Part shown: positions 1-8,420 of the stretch, one piece after another
How positions within the stretch are numbered: the stretch's first letter is position 1
Layout: each line of letters opens with the position of its first letter
Source of the DNA: Microbacterium sp. C7(2022)
Lineage (GTDB): Bacteria > Actinomycetota > Actinomycetes > Actinomycetales > Microbacteriaceae
DNA: 64,000 bases
Assembly: GCF_028823665.1 (NCBI RefSeq)
Contig: NZ_JAPEHV010000001.1
Location: 248,001-312,000, forward strand
Direction: 5' to 3'
Made by a program: the position numbers and the translations under genes
The notes under the pieces: generated by a model
The model's database searches: none
What the model was told of the DNA's origin: nothing
What the model saw: the letters and a program-made list of their open reading frames with translations, nothing else

Positions 1-938
1 CGCGTGAGCCGGTAGTAGTGGAACTGATTGGCCATGTCGCCGATGCCCTGCCGATCACCCCAGCCGATCGACGCGAGCTGGTCACTCGTGAGCGGCTCGG
101 TCATCAGGACGTAGTCGTACACCGGCACCGTCATCAGCCGGTTGCGCGTGAGCAGGGACGGGAAGACGTTGGTGCCGAGGGCGGCTCGGGATGCCGTGAC
201 CTGCCCGTTCGCCGTGGTCACCGTCACGTCGGTGCGGGTGCTGTCGATGCGTGTCACGTGTGAGCGTTCGAAGATGCGCACGCCGCGCTCTTCGCACACG
301 CGCGCAAGCTCCGCGGCCATGCGCGCGGGATGCACGAGACCGCACGTGTTCTTCTCCCACACCGAGGCCAGGTACGTCGGTGAAGCCACAGCCTGCTGCG
401 TGGCCTCGTGGTCGAGATAGACGACGCCTTCCTCGCCCTCGGCGGCCCACTCCTTCAGCCACTCGACCTGGTGAGGCTCGGTCGCGGGGGCGAGTTGCCC
501 GGTGCGCTCGAACTCGAAGTCCATCCCGTACTGGGCTTCGCTGGCCTCGATCGCGTCGAGGTTCGCCAGCCCCAGGCGATCGAGCGTGGGCATCTCATCG
601 GGCCAGCGGGACTGCCCGTTCTCATGCCCGTGCGTGAGGCTCGACTCGCAGAAGCCTCCGTTGCGGCCGGATGCTGCCCAGCCCACACGCTGCGCTTCGA
701 TGACCACGATGCGGGCGCTCGGATCGCGCTCTGATGCCAGAAGAGCCGTCCACAGCCCGGTGTACCCTGCGCCGACGATCACGAGGTCCGCGCGGTGGTG
801 ACCGTGGAGCGAGTCGCGGTCCGGCAAGAGGTCCGCCGGGAGGTCGTCGCGCCAGAAGACCGAGTTTCTGGTGTGGATCAGAGAGTTCTGGATGACCGAT
901 TCGCTCGGCCGATTTCGTTCGAAAACAGTGGTTCCCAC
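1..938 (-). CDS. FAD-dependent oxidoreductase (DAO family), 3' end outside window
   Basis: About 312 codons are visible and the C-terminus lies beyond the window edge. A Rossmann dinucleotide-binding motif (VIVGAGYTGLW) sits near residue 53. It is followed by AASGRNGGF, typical of gamma-glutamylputrescine oxidase-like and glycine/amine oxidase-like members of the DAO family. These flavoproteins oxidise an amine or amino acid with FAD in the cytoplasm. The GTG at 938 was chosen because GAAAGGGTG lies about 6 nt upstream and the frame runs unbroken from there. It is the last visible gene of the potADBC operon, 53 bp after the amidohydrolase, so a polyamine-derived substrate is a reasonable inference. 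The substrate itself cannot be read from sequence. Confidence 0.8.
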   Translation of the reverse strand, partial: MGTTVFERNRPSESVIQNSLIHTRNSVFWRDDLPADLLPDRDSLHGHHRADLVIVGAGYTGLWTALLASERDPSARIVVIEAQRVGWAASGRNGGFCESSLTHGHENGQSRWPDEMPTLDRLGLANLDAIEASEAQYGMDFEFERTGQLAPATEPHQVEWLKEWAAEGEEGVVYLDHEATQQAVASPTYLASVWEKNTCGLVHPARMAAELARVCEERGVRIFERSHVTRIDSTRTDVTVTTANGQVTASRAALGTNVFPSLLTRNRLMTVPVYDYVLMTEPLTSDQLASIGWGDRQGIGDMANQFHYYRLT

Positions 939-991
939 TGCTATCACCCTTTCCGGGGGTTGGGTTGTGTTGCGTGCCGGGGCCGAGATGT

Positions 992-2647
992 CTACGCGTC
1001 GTCCGACGCGTAGACGCGCTCACCTTCGACGAACGTCTGGAGGACGCGCGTCGCGCCGATCTGATCGACCGGGCCCTCGAAGGGATCGCGGTCGAGCACC
1101 GCCAGGTCGGCATACTTGCCGACCTCGACGGTTCCGGTGACGTGGTCGAGGTGGTTCACCCATGCCGAGCCGGCCGTGTAGGCGGTGAGCGACGTTGCCA
1201 GGTCGATGGCCTGCTCGGGGAGGAACGCGTCATACTCGCCCTCTTCGAATCCGGGGGCTGCGAGTCGGTTCACGGCGACGTGGATCGCCGCCATCGGGTC
1301 GGGCGAAGTCACCGACCAGTCGCTGCCGGCGGCGAGAACTGCGCCCGTGCGAAGCAGGTCGCCGAACGGGTACTGCCATGCGCTACGCGGTTCGCCGAGG
1401 AACGGCAGCGTGAGATCCACCATTTGGGGTTCGAGGGCGGCCCACAGCGACTGCATGTTCGCCGCGACGTCGAGCTGACGGAAGCGCGGGATGTCATCGG
1501 GATGCACCACCTGAATGTGTGCGATGTGGTGCCGATTGTCGCCGCGCCCATTGCGCGCGATCGCATGTTCGACGGCATCCAGGCATTCCCGAACCGCACG
1601 GTCGCCGATCGCGTGGAAGTGCACTTGGAAGCCGGCCGCATCGAGCAGCGGGACGGCTTCGTTCAGGATCTCGGGTGCCACGAACGAGATCCCGGAGTTG
1701 TCGGTGAAATGACCGTGACCGTCGCAGTACGGCTCGAGCATCGACGCCGTGAAGTTCTCGGGCACACCGTCTTGCATGATCTTGATCGTCGTGGTCGCGA
1801 AACGGCCGCCGCGATAGCGCTCGCGCTTGGCTACGAGATCGGGGATCTGCTCGATTCCGGCCGCACGATCCCACCAGATGGCGCCGACGACGCGGGCGGT
1901 CAGCGTGCCCGCCGCAGCCGCAGATAGGTAGGCGGGGCCAGGGTCGCCGGCATCGCCATACGACCCGACGATGGCGTCCTGCCAGGCGGTGATGCCGAAC
2001 GAGTGCAGGTAGCGCTGACCGACGAGCAGCGCCTCGGTGAGCCGCTCGAGCGGTTCTTCAGGAAGCAGACGGTTGACCAGCCCCATCGCACCCTCGTGGA
2101 GTGTCCCGGTCGGGTTGCCGTCGGCGTCCCGTTCGATGCGCCCGTCCGCGGGGTCAGGGGTGTTGCGGTCTATCCCGGCCAGTCGTAGCGCTGCGGAGTT
2201 CACCCACGCGCCGTGACCGTCACGGTTCGGGAGGAACGCGGGCCGATCAGCGACCACCGTGTCCAGGGCCGCCGCGGTCGGGGTGCCGCCGGGGAACGCC
2301 GACATCTGCCAACCCCCGCCGAGCACCCATTCGTCCTCGGGGTGTGCGGCCGCATACGCACCGATCGCGTCGAGGTACTCGGCCGCTGTGCTGAGCTCTG
2401 CCAGATCGCAGCGCAACATGTCGAGCCCGCCCCACACCGGATGCACGTGGGCATCCTGGAAGCCGGGCACCAGCATCCGTCCGGAAAGGTCCACCACCTC
2501 GGTGCGCGGGCCGATCCATTCGCGGATGTCGTCGCCGCCCACGGCGACGATGCGGCCACCCGACACAGCCACCGAGCGGGCTCGCGAGCGGACCGTGTTC
2601 GCGGTGAACACCGGCCCGCCCGTGAAGACGAGATCTGCGTGAGGCAT
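992..2647 (-). CDS. Amidohydrolase family 3 (YtcJ-like) metal-dependent hydrolase
   Basis: 551 residues, full length for the YtcJ-like branch of the amidohydrolase superfamily. The N-terminal small beta domain (DLVFTGGPVFTAN) leads to the first metal-binding HxH in GFQDAHVHP near residue 67. Later histidines occur in FHAIGD and HIAHIQ, and the C-terminus has the family's YADLAVLDRDPF strand. These enzymes hydrolyse amide or imide-like bonds in the cytoplasm with one or two divalent metals. The ATG is preceded by a GAGAGAAG ribosome site and lies 9 bp after potC, so it is almost certainly co-transcribed with the transporter. The substrate is unknown; an N-acylated or carbamoylated amine imported by the Pot system is an inference. 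Confidence 0.85.
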   Translation of the reverse strand: MPHADLVFTGGPVFTANTVRSRARSVAVSGGRIVAVGGDDIREWIGPRTEVVDLSGRMLVPGFQDAHVHPVWGGLDMLRCDLAELSTAAEYLDAIGAYAAAHPEDEWVLGGGWQMSAFPGGTPTAAALDTVVADRPAFLPNRDGHGAWVNSAALRLAGIDRNTPDPADGRIERDADGNPTGTLHEGAMGLVNRLLPEEPLERLTEALLVGQRYLHSFGITAWQDAIVGSYGDAGDPGPAYLSAAAAGTLTARVVGAIWWDRAAGIEQIPDLVAKRERYRGGRFATTTIKIMQDGVPENFTASMLEPYCDGHGHFTDNSGISFVAPEILNEAVPLLDAAGFQVHFHAIGDRAVRECLDAVEHAIARNGRGDNRHHIAHIQVVHPDDIPRFRQLDVAANMQSLWAALEPQMVDLTLPFLGEPRSAWQYPFGDLLRTGAVLAAGSDWSVTSPDPMAAIHVAVNRLAAPGFEEGEYDAFLPEQAIDLATSLTAYTAGSAWVNHLDHVTGTVEVGKYADLAVLDRDPFEGPVDQIGATRVLQTFVEGERVYASDDA

Positions 2648-2656
2648 GGACTTCTC

Positions 2657-3565
2657 TCAGCCGCCCGTCATCGTGCGGGCGATCTCGGTGGCGGAGTCAC
2701 CCGCGCGCTTCAGGACGAGCGCGACCAGTGCCAGAGCCACCAGGGTCAGGAGCAACATGATCGTCGACACCGCGGCGATTTCGGGGCGCAAGCCCGAGCG
2801 CACGGCGCTCAGCACGTACACCGGCCACGGTGTGGAACCGGAGACCTGCACGAAGGCTGCCACGATCGTGTTGTCGAGGCTCAGCGTGAATGCCAACAGG
2901 AAGCCTGCGAGCACCGCCGGCATCGCCAGTGCCAACGTCACGCGACGGAAGGTGGTGAACGGGCTGGCATACAGGTCGCTCGACGCTTCTTCGAGGTTCG
3001 CGTCCTGACCGATCAAGCGCGCGCGCACGATGTACGACACCACGGCGGTGGCGAACAGCGACGAGCCGACCGACAGACGCACGATGCCGTCGTTGAACAT
3101 CAAGATGCCCATGTCTTGACCGAGCCACACGAACCAGGGGAGGAGGGCAACGGCATCCACGATCTCAGGCGTCACCGAGACCAGCAGGAGCAGGCCCAGG
3201 AACCACCAGGTCCACTTGCCGGGGTGTCGTGCCATCGCGATACCGGCGAGGGTGCCGAGTGCCGTCGCGATGATCGCCGCGAAGAGCGCCGTCTGCAGCG
3301 ACACGATGACCGCCCTCTGGATCGCGGGCTTCACCAGGATCGTCATAAAGGCGTCGAAGCCGAACCCGTCCCACGACACCAGAAGGCGCCCGCTGTTGAA
3401 CGAGTAGATGACGATCACGATGATCGGCGCGAAGAGGAAGAGCATGACCAGCACGCCCCACACGTTGAAAGCGATGTCCGACCAGGACTTCTTCGGTCGT
3501 GGTCCGCGCACGCCGGGCGCAGCCTGGGCGCGCAGCATCGTTTCTGTCATCGTTTGCTGGCTCAC
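2657..3565 (-). CDS. potC: ABC transporter permease, PotC type
   Basis: 302 residues with about six hydrophobic membrane segments. The first begins near residue 33 (FNVWGVLVMLFLFAPIIVIV). The cytoplasmic EAA loop that contacts the ATPase is visible as EEASSDLYASPFTTFRRVTL. This is the second inner-membrane subunit of a spermidine/putrescine-type importer. The gene starts with GTG, and its GTGA overlaps the stop of potB, indicating translational coupling. Family membership is clear; whether the substrate is spermidine, putrescine or another cation is not. Confidence 0.9.
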   Translation of the reverse strand: MSQQTMTETMLRAQAAPGVRGPRPKKSWSDIAFNVWGVLVMLFLFAPIIVIVIYSFNSGRLLVSWDGFGFDAFMTILVKPAIQRAVIVSLQTALFAAIIATALGTLAGIAMARHPGKWTWWFLGLLLLVSVTPEIVDAVALLPWFVWLGQDMGILMFNDGIVRLSVGSSLFATAVVSYIVRARLIGQDANLEEASSDLYASPFTTFRRVTLALAMPAVLAGFLLAFTLSLDNTIVAAFVQVSGSTPWPVYVLSAVRSGLRPEIAAVSTIMLLLTLVALALVALVLKRAGDSATEIARTMTGG

Positions 3566-4497
3566 GTCAGGACCTCCGTGCGGTCGGCGGGCGTGGCATC
3601 CGCTTCATCGGACTTCTCGGGCCCGAGAACCAGCGAGTTGTGTGAGCGGCTCGGAAGCGTCACCAGCCAGATCAGACCGGCCACCGCGGCGATTGTGAGT
3701 GTGATCACGAGCATGAGGAGCACGGCCATCGCCGAACCCAGCGCCCAGTTCTGGGCGGTCTGGAACTGGCTGGCGACCAACTGGCCAACCATGTTGCCGC
3801 GCGCGCCACCGAGAACGGTAGCGGTGATGTAGTCACCCATGAGAGGGATGAACACCAGCAGAACGCCGGCGATGATGCCGGGCTGTGCCAGCGGCAAAGT
3901 GACGCGGGCGAAGGTGCTGATCTTGCCGGCGCCGAGATCCTTCGACGCCTCCCGCAGCGCGGGCCCCACGCGATCGAATGCGACGAACAACGGCAGGATC
4001 ATCAGCGGCAGGTAGTTGTACACGACACCGATGACCACCGCGGTGCGGGTGTACAAGATATCGAGCGGCCCGTTCAGCACCCCAATCGACTGCAGCAGCG
4101 TCGACATCCAGCCCTCGGGAGCGAGGATGACCTGCCACCCGATCGTGCGCACCAGGAAGTTCGTCCAGAAAGGCACGAGCACGAGGGCGATCAGGATGCC
4201 GCGGCGAGACGGCTTGACCTTGAAGGCCATCCAGTACGCCACCGGTGCGCCGATCAGGAAGCACAGCGCGGTGCCCAGCAGCCCCACCCACAGGGTATTG
4301 AGGAAGGTGGTGAAGAACGTCGGTGACAGCGCCTCGACGTACCGGTCGAACGACAGGATGTCGTTCGCGTGGGTGCCGAAGATGCCCGGTTTGTAGCCGA
4401 AGCTGAACCACACGACCATCGCGACCGGGGCCACGAAGAAAATGGCGAGCCAGATCCACGCGGGTATCGCGAGGAGTGACCCGGGGGTCTTACGCAC
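3562..4497 (-). CDS. potB: ABC transporter permease, PotB type
   Basis: 311 residues and six membrane segments, starting with IPAWIWLAIFFVAPVAMVVW near residue 11. The EAA loop reads REASKDLGAGKISTFARVTL. It pairs with the PotC-type permease as the membrane channel of the polyamine importer. The start is GTG and overlaps the 3' end of potD by 8 bp, while its own stop overlaps potC by 4 bp. Together with potA and potD it forms the usual four-part PotABCD system. No odd features were seen. Confidence 0.9.
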   Translation of the reverse strand: MRKTPGSLLAIPAWIWLAIFFVAPVAMVVWFSFGYKPGIFGTHANDILSFDRYVEALSPTFFTTFLNTLWVGLLGTALCFLIGAPVAYWMAFKVKPSRRGILIALVLVPFWTNFLVRTIGWQVILAPEGWMSTLLQSIGVLNGPLDILYTRTAVVIGVVYNYLPLMILPLFVAFDRVGPALREASKDLGAGKISTFARVTLPLAQPGIIAGVLLVFIPLMGDYITATVLGGARGNMVGQLVASQFQTAQNWALGSAMAVLLMLVITLTIAAVAGLIWLVTLPSRSHNSLVLGPEKSDEADATPADRTEVLT

Positions 4498-5677
4498 CCG
4501 CGGCGGCCTTCATCTCGTTCCAGATCTCCACGCGCACGGTCTGCGAGTCGTTGAGGACCTGCTCGTGCATGTTCTCGAGCTGCTCGTCGGTGAAGAAGAT
4601 CAGCTCGGGCAGGGCGAGGCCGGCGTCGATGGCCTCCTGCTCCATGTCCTTGCCGCCGACGTTGTAGCCGATGTAGTCGAGGTTGAGGAAGAGGCTCTCA
4701 GGGCTCATCGAGAAGTTGATGAACGCATGGGCGGCCTCGGGGTTGGGTGCGCCGGCGGCGATGGCCCAGTTGTCCATCCACAGTTCGGTGACGGGGCCGG
4801 GGAGGACCCACTGCCAGCGGTCGGGGTCGCTGGACTCCATGAGTCCCAGGCGCGCGTCGCCGTTCCACGCCTGCATCAGCACCTGCGTGCCCTGCGGGAT
4901 GGCGTTGGTACCGGGGTACGAGTCGAACGCCGAGATGTGGGGCGCGATGGTGTTCACCATGTAGTCGCGGCAGGCTTCGAGCTGCTCGGGGTCTTCGGTG
5001 TTCCAGTCCAGATCGTTGGCCCAGAAGTACGAGCCGACGATGCCCGCCGGGTCATCCGACATGGCGGTCCTGCCGCTCGCCTCGTTCTGCGCAGCGTCGA
5101 AGAAGTCGCCCCACGTGGTGAGTTCGCGCGTGATGACGGTCTTGTCGTATACGAAGCCGGTGGTGCCCCACGCCTTGCACACGGAGTAATCGTTGGTGGG
5201 ATCCCATGCGCGGCCAAGGTAGGCCGGCGCCATGTTCGCCATGTTGGGGAGCAGGTCCTTGTTGAACTTCATCAGCAGACCGTTCTCGATCATCTGCGGG
5301 ATGAAGACTCCGGTGGGCACCACGATGTCGTAGCCCGACGTGCCCTTGGCGGCGATGAGCTTTGCGATGAGCTCTTCGTTCGACGAGTACGAGTCGAGCG
5401 TGACCTTCGGCCCGAGGTCCGCAGTGAACGCCGAAACGACGTCGGGCGAGTCGTAGTCACCCCACGTGTAGATCGACAGGCTCGACTCGAGTGCACCACC
5501 GGTCGCCTGGGTCTCGGGGCTGCTGCTCGAGCCGCCCGGCGCGCATGCGGCGAGCACCGCCGCGCCCCCGGTGATCGCCGCAACGCTCAGGAAGCGGCGA
5601 CGCGACAGCTCGCGGGCGATGGTGGGAACAGCTTCCTGCGGGGCGATGATGCGCAGCGGGTTGCGGGATTCGGTCAT
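4490..5677 (-). CDS. potD: Extracellular polyamine-binding lipoprotein, PotD type
   Basis: 395 residues. The N-terminus carries a twin-arginine signal (SRRRFL, residues 25-30), a hydrophobic stretch, and a lipobox LAAC with Cys45. It is therefore probably exported folded by Tat and then lipid-anchored. The mature part is a type-I periplasmic-binding fold; motifs such as LSIYTWGDYDSPDVV and YNVGG resemble PotD/PotF. It delivers substrate to PotBC. An AGGAGC ribosome site lies 6 nt before the ATG. The 64-bp gap to potA is the largest spacing inside the operon. Confidence 0.9.
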   Translation of the reverse strand: MTESRNPLRIIAPQEAVPTIARELSRRRFLSVAAITGGAAVLAACAPGGSSSSPETQATGGALESSLSIYTWGDYDSPDVVSAFTADLGPKVTLDSYSSNEELIAKLIAAKGTSGYDIVVPTGVFIPQMIENGLLMKFNKDLLPNMANMAPAYLGRAWDPTNDYSVCKAWGTTGFVYDKTVITRELTTWGDFFDAAQNEASGRTAMSDDPAGIVGSYFWANDLDWNTEDPEQLEACRDYMVNTIAPHISAFDSYPGTNAIPQGTQVLMQAWNGDARLGLMESSDPDRWQWVLPGPVTELWMDNWAIAAGAPNPEAAHAFINFSMSPESLFLNLDYIGYNVGGKDMEQEAIDAGLALPELIFFTDEQLENMHEQVLNDSQTVRVEIWNEMKAAAGA

Positions 5678-5741
5678 CGGATGCTCCTGGTTCGGGTGAG
5701 GCGCCGGCGGCAGTGGTGCGGGTGGGTGATCGAGGTGGAGG

Positions 5742-6914
5742 TCAGGCTGTGGGTGGGGCGACGTATCCGCCCTCGGCGGCCGCGTCGTCGGCGGGGAAGA
5801 GCAGCACGCGGTCGGCCGACCATGTGCACGTCACGGCGTCGCCCACGCGGAGGGCGGGCGCATCGGGCGTGGGGCGGCGCACGACGAGGCTCTGATCGTC
5901 GCCGAGCTTCACGAGGTACTGCATCGTGTCGCCGAGGTGCGACAATCCGATCAGGGTTCCGCGCGCGATGTTCGCGTCGTCCGTGGTGCCGGTACCGGCA
6001 TCCTGAGCAATCGTGATGAACTCCGGACGCACGGCGGCTTCACCCGCGGATGCGCCAGCGAGCGCCGTGCTCGTTCCGCGAACCAACGCATGCGCGGACG
6101 TGACGGCAGCGCCGTTCTCGGCGACGTCGCCGCGGAAGAAGTTCTGCTGGCCGACGAACGCCGCGACGTACGCCGACGCGGGACGCGCGTACACCGTGTC
6201 GGCGTCGGCGAGCTGCTCGATGCGGCCGGCGCGCATGATGGCGATCCGGTCGCTCATCGACAGCGCTTCGCCCTGGTCGTGGGTGACGAAGACGAAGGTG
6301 ATGCCCAGGCGCGACTGGAGGAGCTTCAGCTCCATCTGCATCTCTTCACGCAGTTGGCGGTCGAGAGCGCCGAGCGGCTCGTCGAGAAGCAGGACGGCAG
6401 GGCGGTTGACGAGCGCGCGGGCAAGCGCCACGCGCTGCTGCTGGCCGCCCGAAAGCTGCGTGGGCTTGCGGTCGCCGAAGCGGCGCATCTGCACCATGTC
6501 GAGGGCCTGGCTGACGCGCTCACGCACTTCCGCCTTGGGGGTGCGGCGCTGCTGAAGGCCATAGGCAACGTTCTCGGCGACCGACAGGTGGGGGAACAGG
6601 GCGTACGCCTGGAACACCGTGTTGACGTCGCGTCGGTAAGGCGGGACGTTCAGCACCGACGTGCCCGAGATGCGGATATCTCCCGAATCGGGGCTCTCGA
6701 AGCCGGCGATCATGCGCAACGTCGTCGTCTTGCCACAGCCGGAGGGGCCGAGGAAGGAGATGAACTCGCCGGGCTCGATCTGCAGCGACAGGTTGTCGAC
6801 AGCGGTCTGGTCGCCGTAGCGCTTGGTCACCCCGTCGATGTGGACGCCGCCGCGGCCATCGCCTGAGGCGGGATTCGTCGTTGCGGTCGGGTCCGCATCC
6901 GTCACCGTGGTCAC
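5742..6914 (-). CDS. potA: ABC transporter ATP-binding protein, PotA type
   Basis: 390 residues. Walker A is GPSGCGKTT near residue 57, the signature is [15 protein letters not shown], and Walker B is VLLLDEPLGALD. A C-terminal TOBE-like domain from about residue 270 is typical of PotA/MalK-type importers. It energises PotBC on the cytoplasmic side. The GTG start is preceded by AGGAGG with a rather long 10-nt spacing. It is the first gene of the pot operon, so its upstream region (6915-7100) should carry the operon promoter. There a TTGACA hexamer and two dyads are visible. Confidence 0.92.
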   Translation of the reverse strand: MTTVTDADPTATTNPASGDGRGGVHIDGVTKRYGDQTAVDNLSLQIEPGEFISFLGPSGCGKTTTLRMIAGFESPDSGDIRISGTSVLNVPPYRRDVNTVFQAYALFPHLSVAENVAYGLQQRRTPKAEVRERVSQALDMVQMRRFGDRKPTQLSGGQQQRVALARALVNRPAVLLLDEPLGALDRQLREEMQMELKLLQSRLGITFVFVTHDQGEALSMSDRIAIMRAGRIEQLADADTVYARPASAYVAAFVGQQNFFRGDVAENGAAVTSAHALVRGTSTALAGASAGEAAVRPEFITIAQDAGTGTTDDANIARGTLIGLSHLGDTMQYLVKLGDDQSLVVRRPTPDAPALRVGDAVTCTWSADRVLLFPADDAAAEGGYVAPPTA

Positions 6915-6978
6915 CTGGTGGAGTCCTCCTGGTCGGGGCAGCGCGCCGTCGCGCCACCGGTGAGATCGTTTCGAGAAT

Positions 6979-7077
6979 TACATATCGCTCGGCGTGGGTG
7001 TGCAATGTGTCAAACACCGAACCGGACGATTAGCGCCCTCTCGATAACCTTGCCCGACATTTCGTCCGGGGTTATGT
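6979..7077 (-). promoter_or_regulatory. Probable potA upstream control region
   Basis: Reading the minus strand toward potA, TTGACA occurs at 7013-7008 and TATGTA at 6984-6979, 23 nt apart. That spacing is too long for a standard sigma-A promoter, so the exact -10 is not settled. GGTGT and ACACC form a dyad around the TTGACA (6997-7018). A second dyad with ATAAC and GTTAT arms plus an inner CCCGAC/GTCCGGG stem occupies about 7044-7077. These could be operator sites. Confidence 0.3.
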
Positions 7078-7146
7078 AACGATCTGGAAAACGCGGGTTT
7101 CGCCGAAGGGCTGCCGGTTGCGGGTGCGCGCTCGGCGGCCCGGGGC

Positions 7147-7161
7147 GACAGACTGTCTGTC
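7147..7161. repeat. 15-bp perfect palindrome
   Basis: GACAGAC, one T, then GTCTGTC: 7-bp arms with a single central base. It lies in the gene-free region between nei and potA. It could be a protein-binding site, but no promoter is obvious beside it. Confidence 0.4.
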
Positions 7162-7200
7162 AGTGGGCGCCTGCGCGCCGGGGGCGGTGCTGCCGCGGCG

Positions 7201-7240
7201 GTGCCGGCGGGGTGGTGCCGGCGGCGTGGTGCCGGCGGCG
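7201..7240. repeat. 14-bp tandem repeat, three units
   Basis: Three near-identical units of GTGCCGGCGGnGTG run head to tail. They sit in a low-complexity GC-rich stretch (about 7100-7580) without a credible gene; frames through it translate to Pro/Arg/Ala-rich nonsense. Confidence 0.6.
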
Positions 7241-7244
7241 CGGG

Positions 7245-7308
7245 CTTCGTATGACGCGATTTGCGGTGGTGGGGCGTGGGGCCCGGCGTGTCGTGACATA
7301 TGAGCGGG
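7245..7308 (-). repeat. CATATG dispersed repeat, copy 1
   Basis: A 64-bp unit. Read on the minus strand it begins CCCGCTCATATG and continues TCACGACACGCCGG, ending in a CGTCATACGAAG-like tail. It closely matches copy 2 (7400-7463), and more loosely two copies near 37.3-37.5 kb. The shared core is CTCATATG, a short variable part, then ACACGCCGG. Confidence 0.6.
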
Positions 7309-7399
7309 GGCGGGCGCGGGGGGCGGGCGTCGCGCGCGGGCGCGGGCGTGCGCGGACCGGCGGTCGCGGGCGCGGGGGCTCGCGCCGCGGGCGGTCCGG

Positions 7400-7463
7400 C
7401 TTCGTGTGGCGCACTTTGTGGTGGTTGCGCGAGTGGCCCGGCGTGTCGTGACATATGAGCGGG
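7400..7463 (-). repeat. CATATG dispersed repeat, copy 2
   Basis: Same length and orientation as copy 1 and offset from it by 155 bp. The half containing the CATATG core is identical over at least 20 bp. The other half has diverged and reads GCGCCACACGAAG instead of GCGTCATACGAAG. The rest of 7310-7579 is GC-rich sequence in which I see no gene. Confidence 0.6.
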
Positions 7464-7579
7464 TGGGCGGCGCGTGGGTGGGCGGCGGCGCGGGCTACGG
7501 GGCGGGGCGGGGCGGGCGCGGGGGTGGTGGCGAGCGCGGGGTCACGCGGGCGCGGGGGGCGGGGCGGGGCGGGTGAGGG

Positions 7580-8383
7580 CTACGGGCCGGTCGGCGCGGG
7601 CTGGCACGACGGGCACCAAAACACGATGCGCTCGCGCGTGGGGTCGGCCCCGAGGTCGCCGCGGCGGATGAGCGTTCCGCACCGGCGACAGGCCTTGCCT
7701 TCGCGCCGGTACACCCAGGTCGTGCGCCCCGGGCGTGCGTCGCCCGTGAAGGTGCGATCCCGGCGGTCACGGTTCGCGCGGATCATGCGGGCACCTAGGT
7801 CGACAACCGCTGCGGTGTCGGTGGCGTTCGCGGGAGTCTCGGGGTGGATGCCGCGCACGAACAGGATCTCGTTGGCGTACTCGTTGCCGAATCCCGCGAC
7901 CGACCGCTGGTCTTGCAGAGCGACGTGGATCGCGCGCTCATCGCCCGCGAGGTTCCGCGCCGCCTGGGCCGCGTCCCACGTCACCGATAACGGATCGGGG
8001 CCGAGGTGCCCGACGAGGGAATCCTCGTCGGGCGTGGGAACCACGGCGATGTCGGCCAGGTCGAATCCCACGGTTTGCCAGCTAGTGCCGTCCGGGGCTG
8101 TCGCCGCGATCACGGCGCGTGCGGTGTACGCCGGGCGCCGCCACCGATCTCCGGGACGGTAGACGTCCCACCTGCCTTCCATCTTGAGGTGGGAGTGCAG
8201 GGTGTAATCCCCGATGCGGTGCAAGATATGTTTTCCCCGCGGCACGACTTCGGTCACGGTGAGCCCGCTGAGATCGACCGTGGCAGCCTGCGGCACCCGC
8301 AAATCGAAGCCGGTGACGACGGCGCCGGCGAGCACGGCGTTCAGCCGTCTCGTCGTGCGATAGACGGTGTCGCCCTCAGGCAC
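7580..8383 (-). CDS. nei: Fpg/Nei-family DNA glycosylase (endonuclease VIII-like)
   Basis: 267 residues starting MPEGDTVYRTTRRL. Processing exposes the catalytic Pro2 with Glu3 adjacent, as the family requires. PRGKHIL carries the conserved beta-elimination lysine, SVAGFGNEYANEILF is the helix-two-turn-helix region, and the C-terminal zinc finger shows two CxxC pairs (ACRRCG and WCPSCQ). The enzyme removes oxidised bases and nicks abasic sites. The GTG at 8383 was chosen because any earlier start would bury Pro2. It is the last gene of the ABC-F/lhr/nei operon. The start region is duplicated just upstream (see 8376-8420). Confidence 0.88.
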   Translation of the reverse strand: MPEGDTVYRTTRRLNAVLAGAVVTGFDLRVPQAATVDLSGLTVTEVVPRGKHILHRIGDYTLHSHLKMEGRWDVYRPGDRWRRPAYTARAVIAATAPDGTSWQTVGFDLADIAVVPTPDEDSLVGHLGPDPLSVTWDAAQAARNLAGDERAIHVALQDQRSVAGFGNEYANEILFVRGIHPETPANATDTAAVVDLGARMIRANRDRRDRTFTGDARPGRTTWVYRREGKACRRCGTLIRRGDLGADPTRERIVFWCPSCQPAPTGP

Positions 8384-8420
8384 GCGGGGTGACCTCTCGC
8401 ACGGTGTCACCCTCAGGCAC
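8376..8420 (-). other. Duplicated lhr/nei junction creating a 14-codon pseudo-start frame
   Basis: The string CGTGCCTGAGGGyGACACCG occurs twice, 37 bp apart. The upstream copy contains the lhr stop and a GTG at 8420 that reads MPEGDTVREVTPRA and then stops at 8376-8378. That stop is inside the second GTGCCTGA, which is the true nei start. The 37-bp offset is not a multiple of three, so the first copy cannot fuse to nei. It looks like a tandem duplication of the gene junction. It may now serve as a coupling mini-ORF from lhr to nei. Confidence 0.65.

Noticed and set aside
2213..3832. 539-codon plus-strand open frame
   Set aside because: It lies across the amidohydrolase and both permease genes and its product is His/Arg-rich without any motif.
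6978..7454. Minus-strand 158-codon frame in the GC-rich spacer
   Set aside because: Pro/Arg/Ala-rich translation, no ribosome site, and it merely spans the CATATG repeats and tandem repeats.
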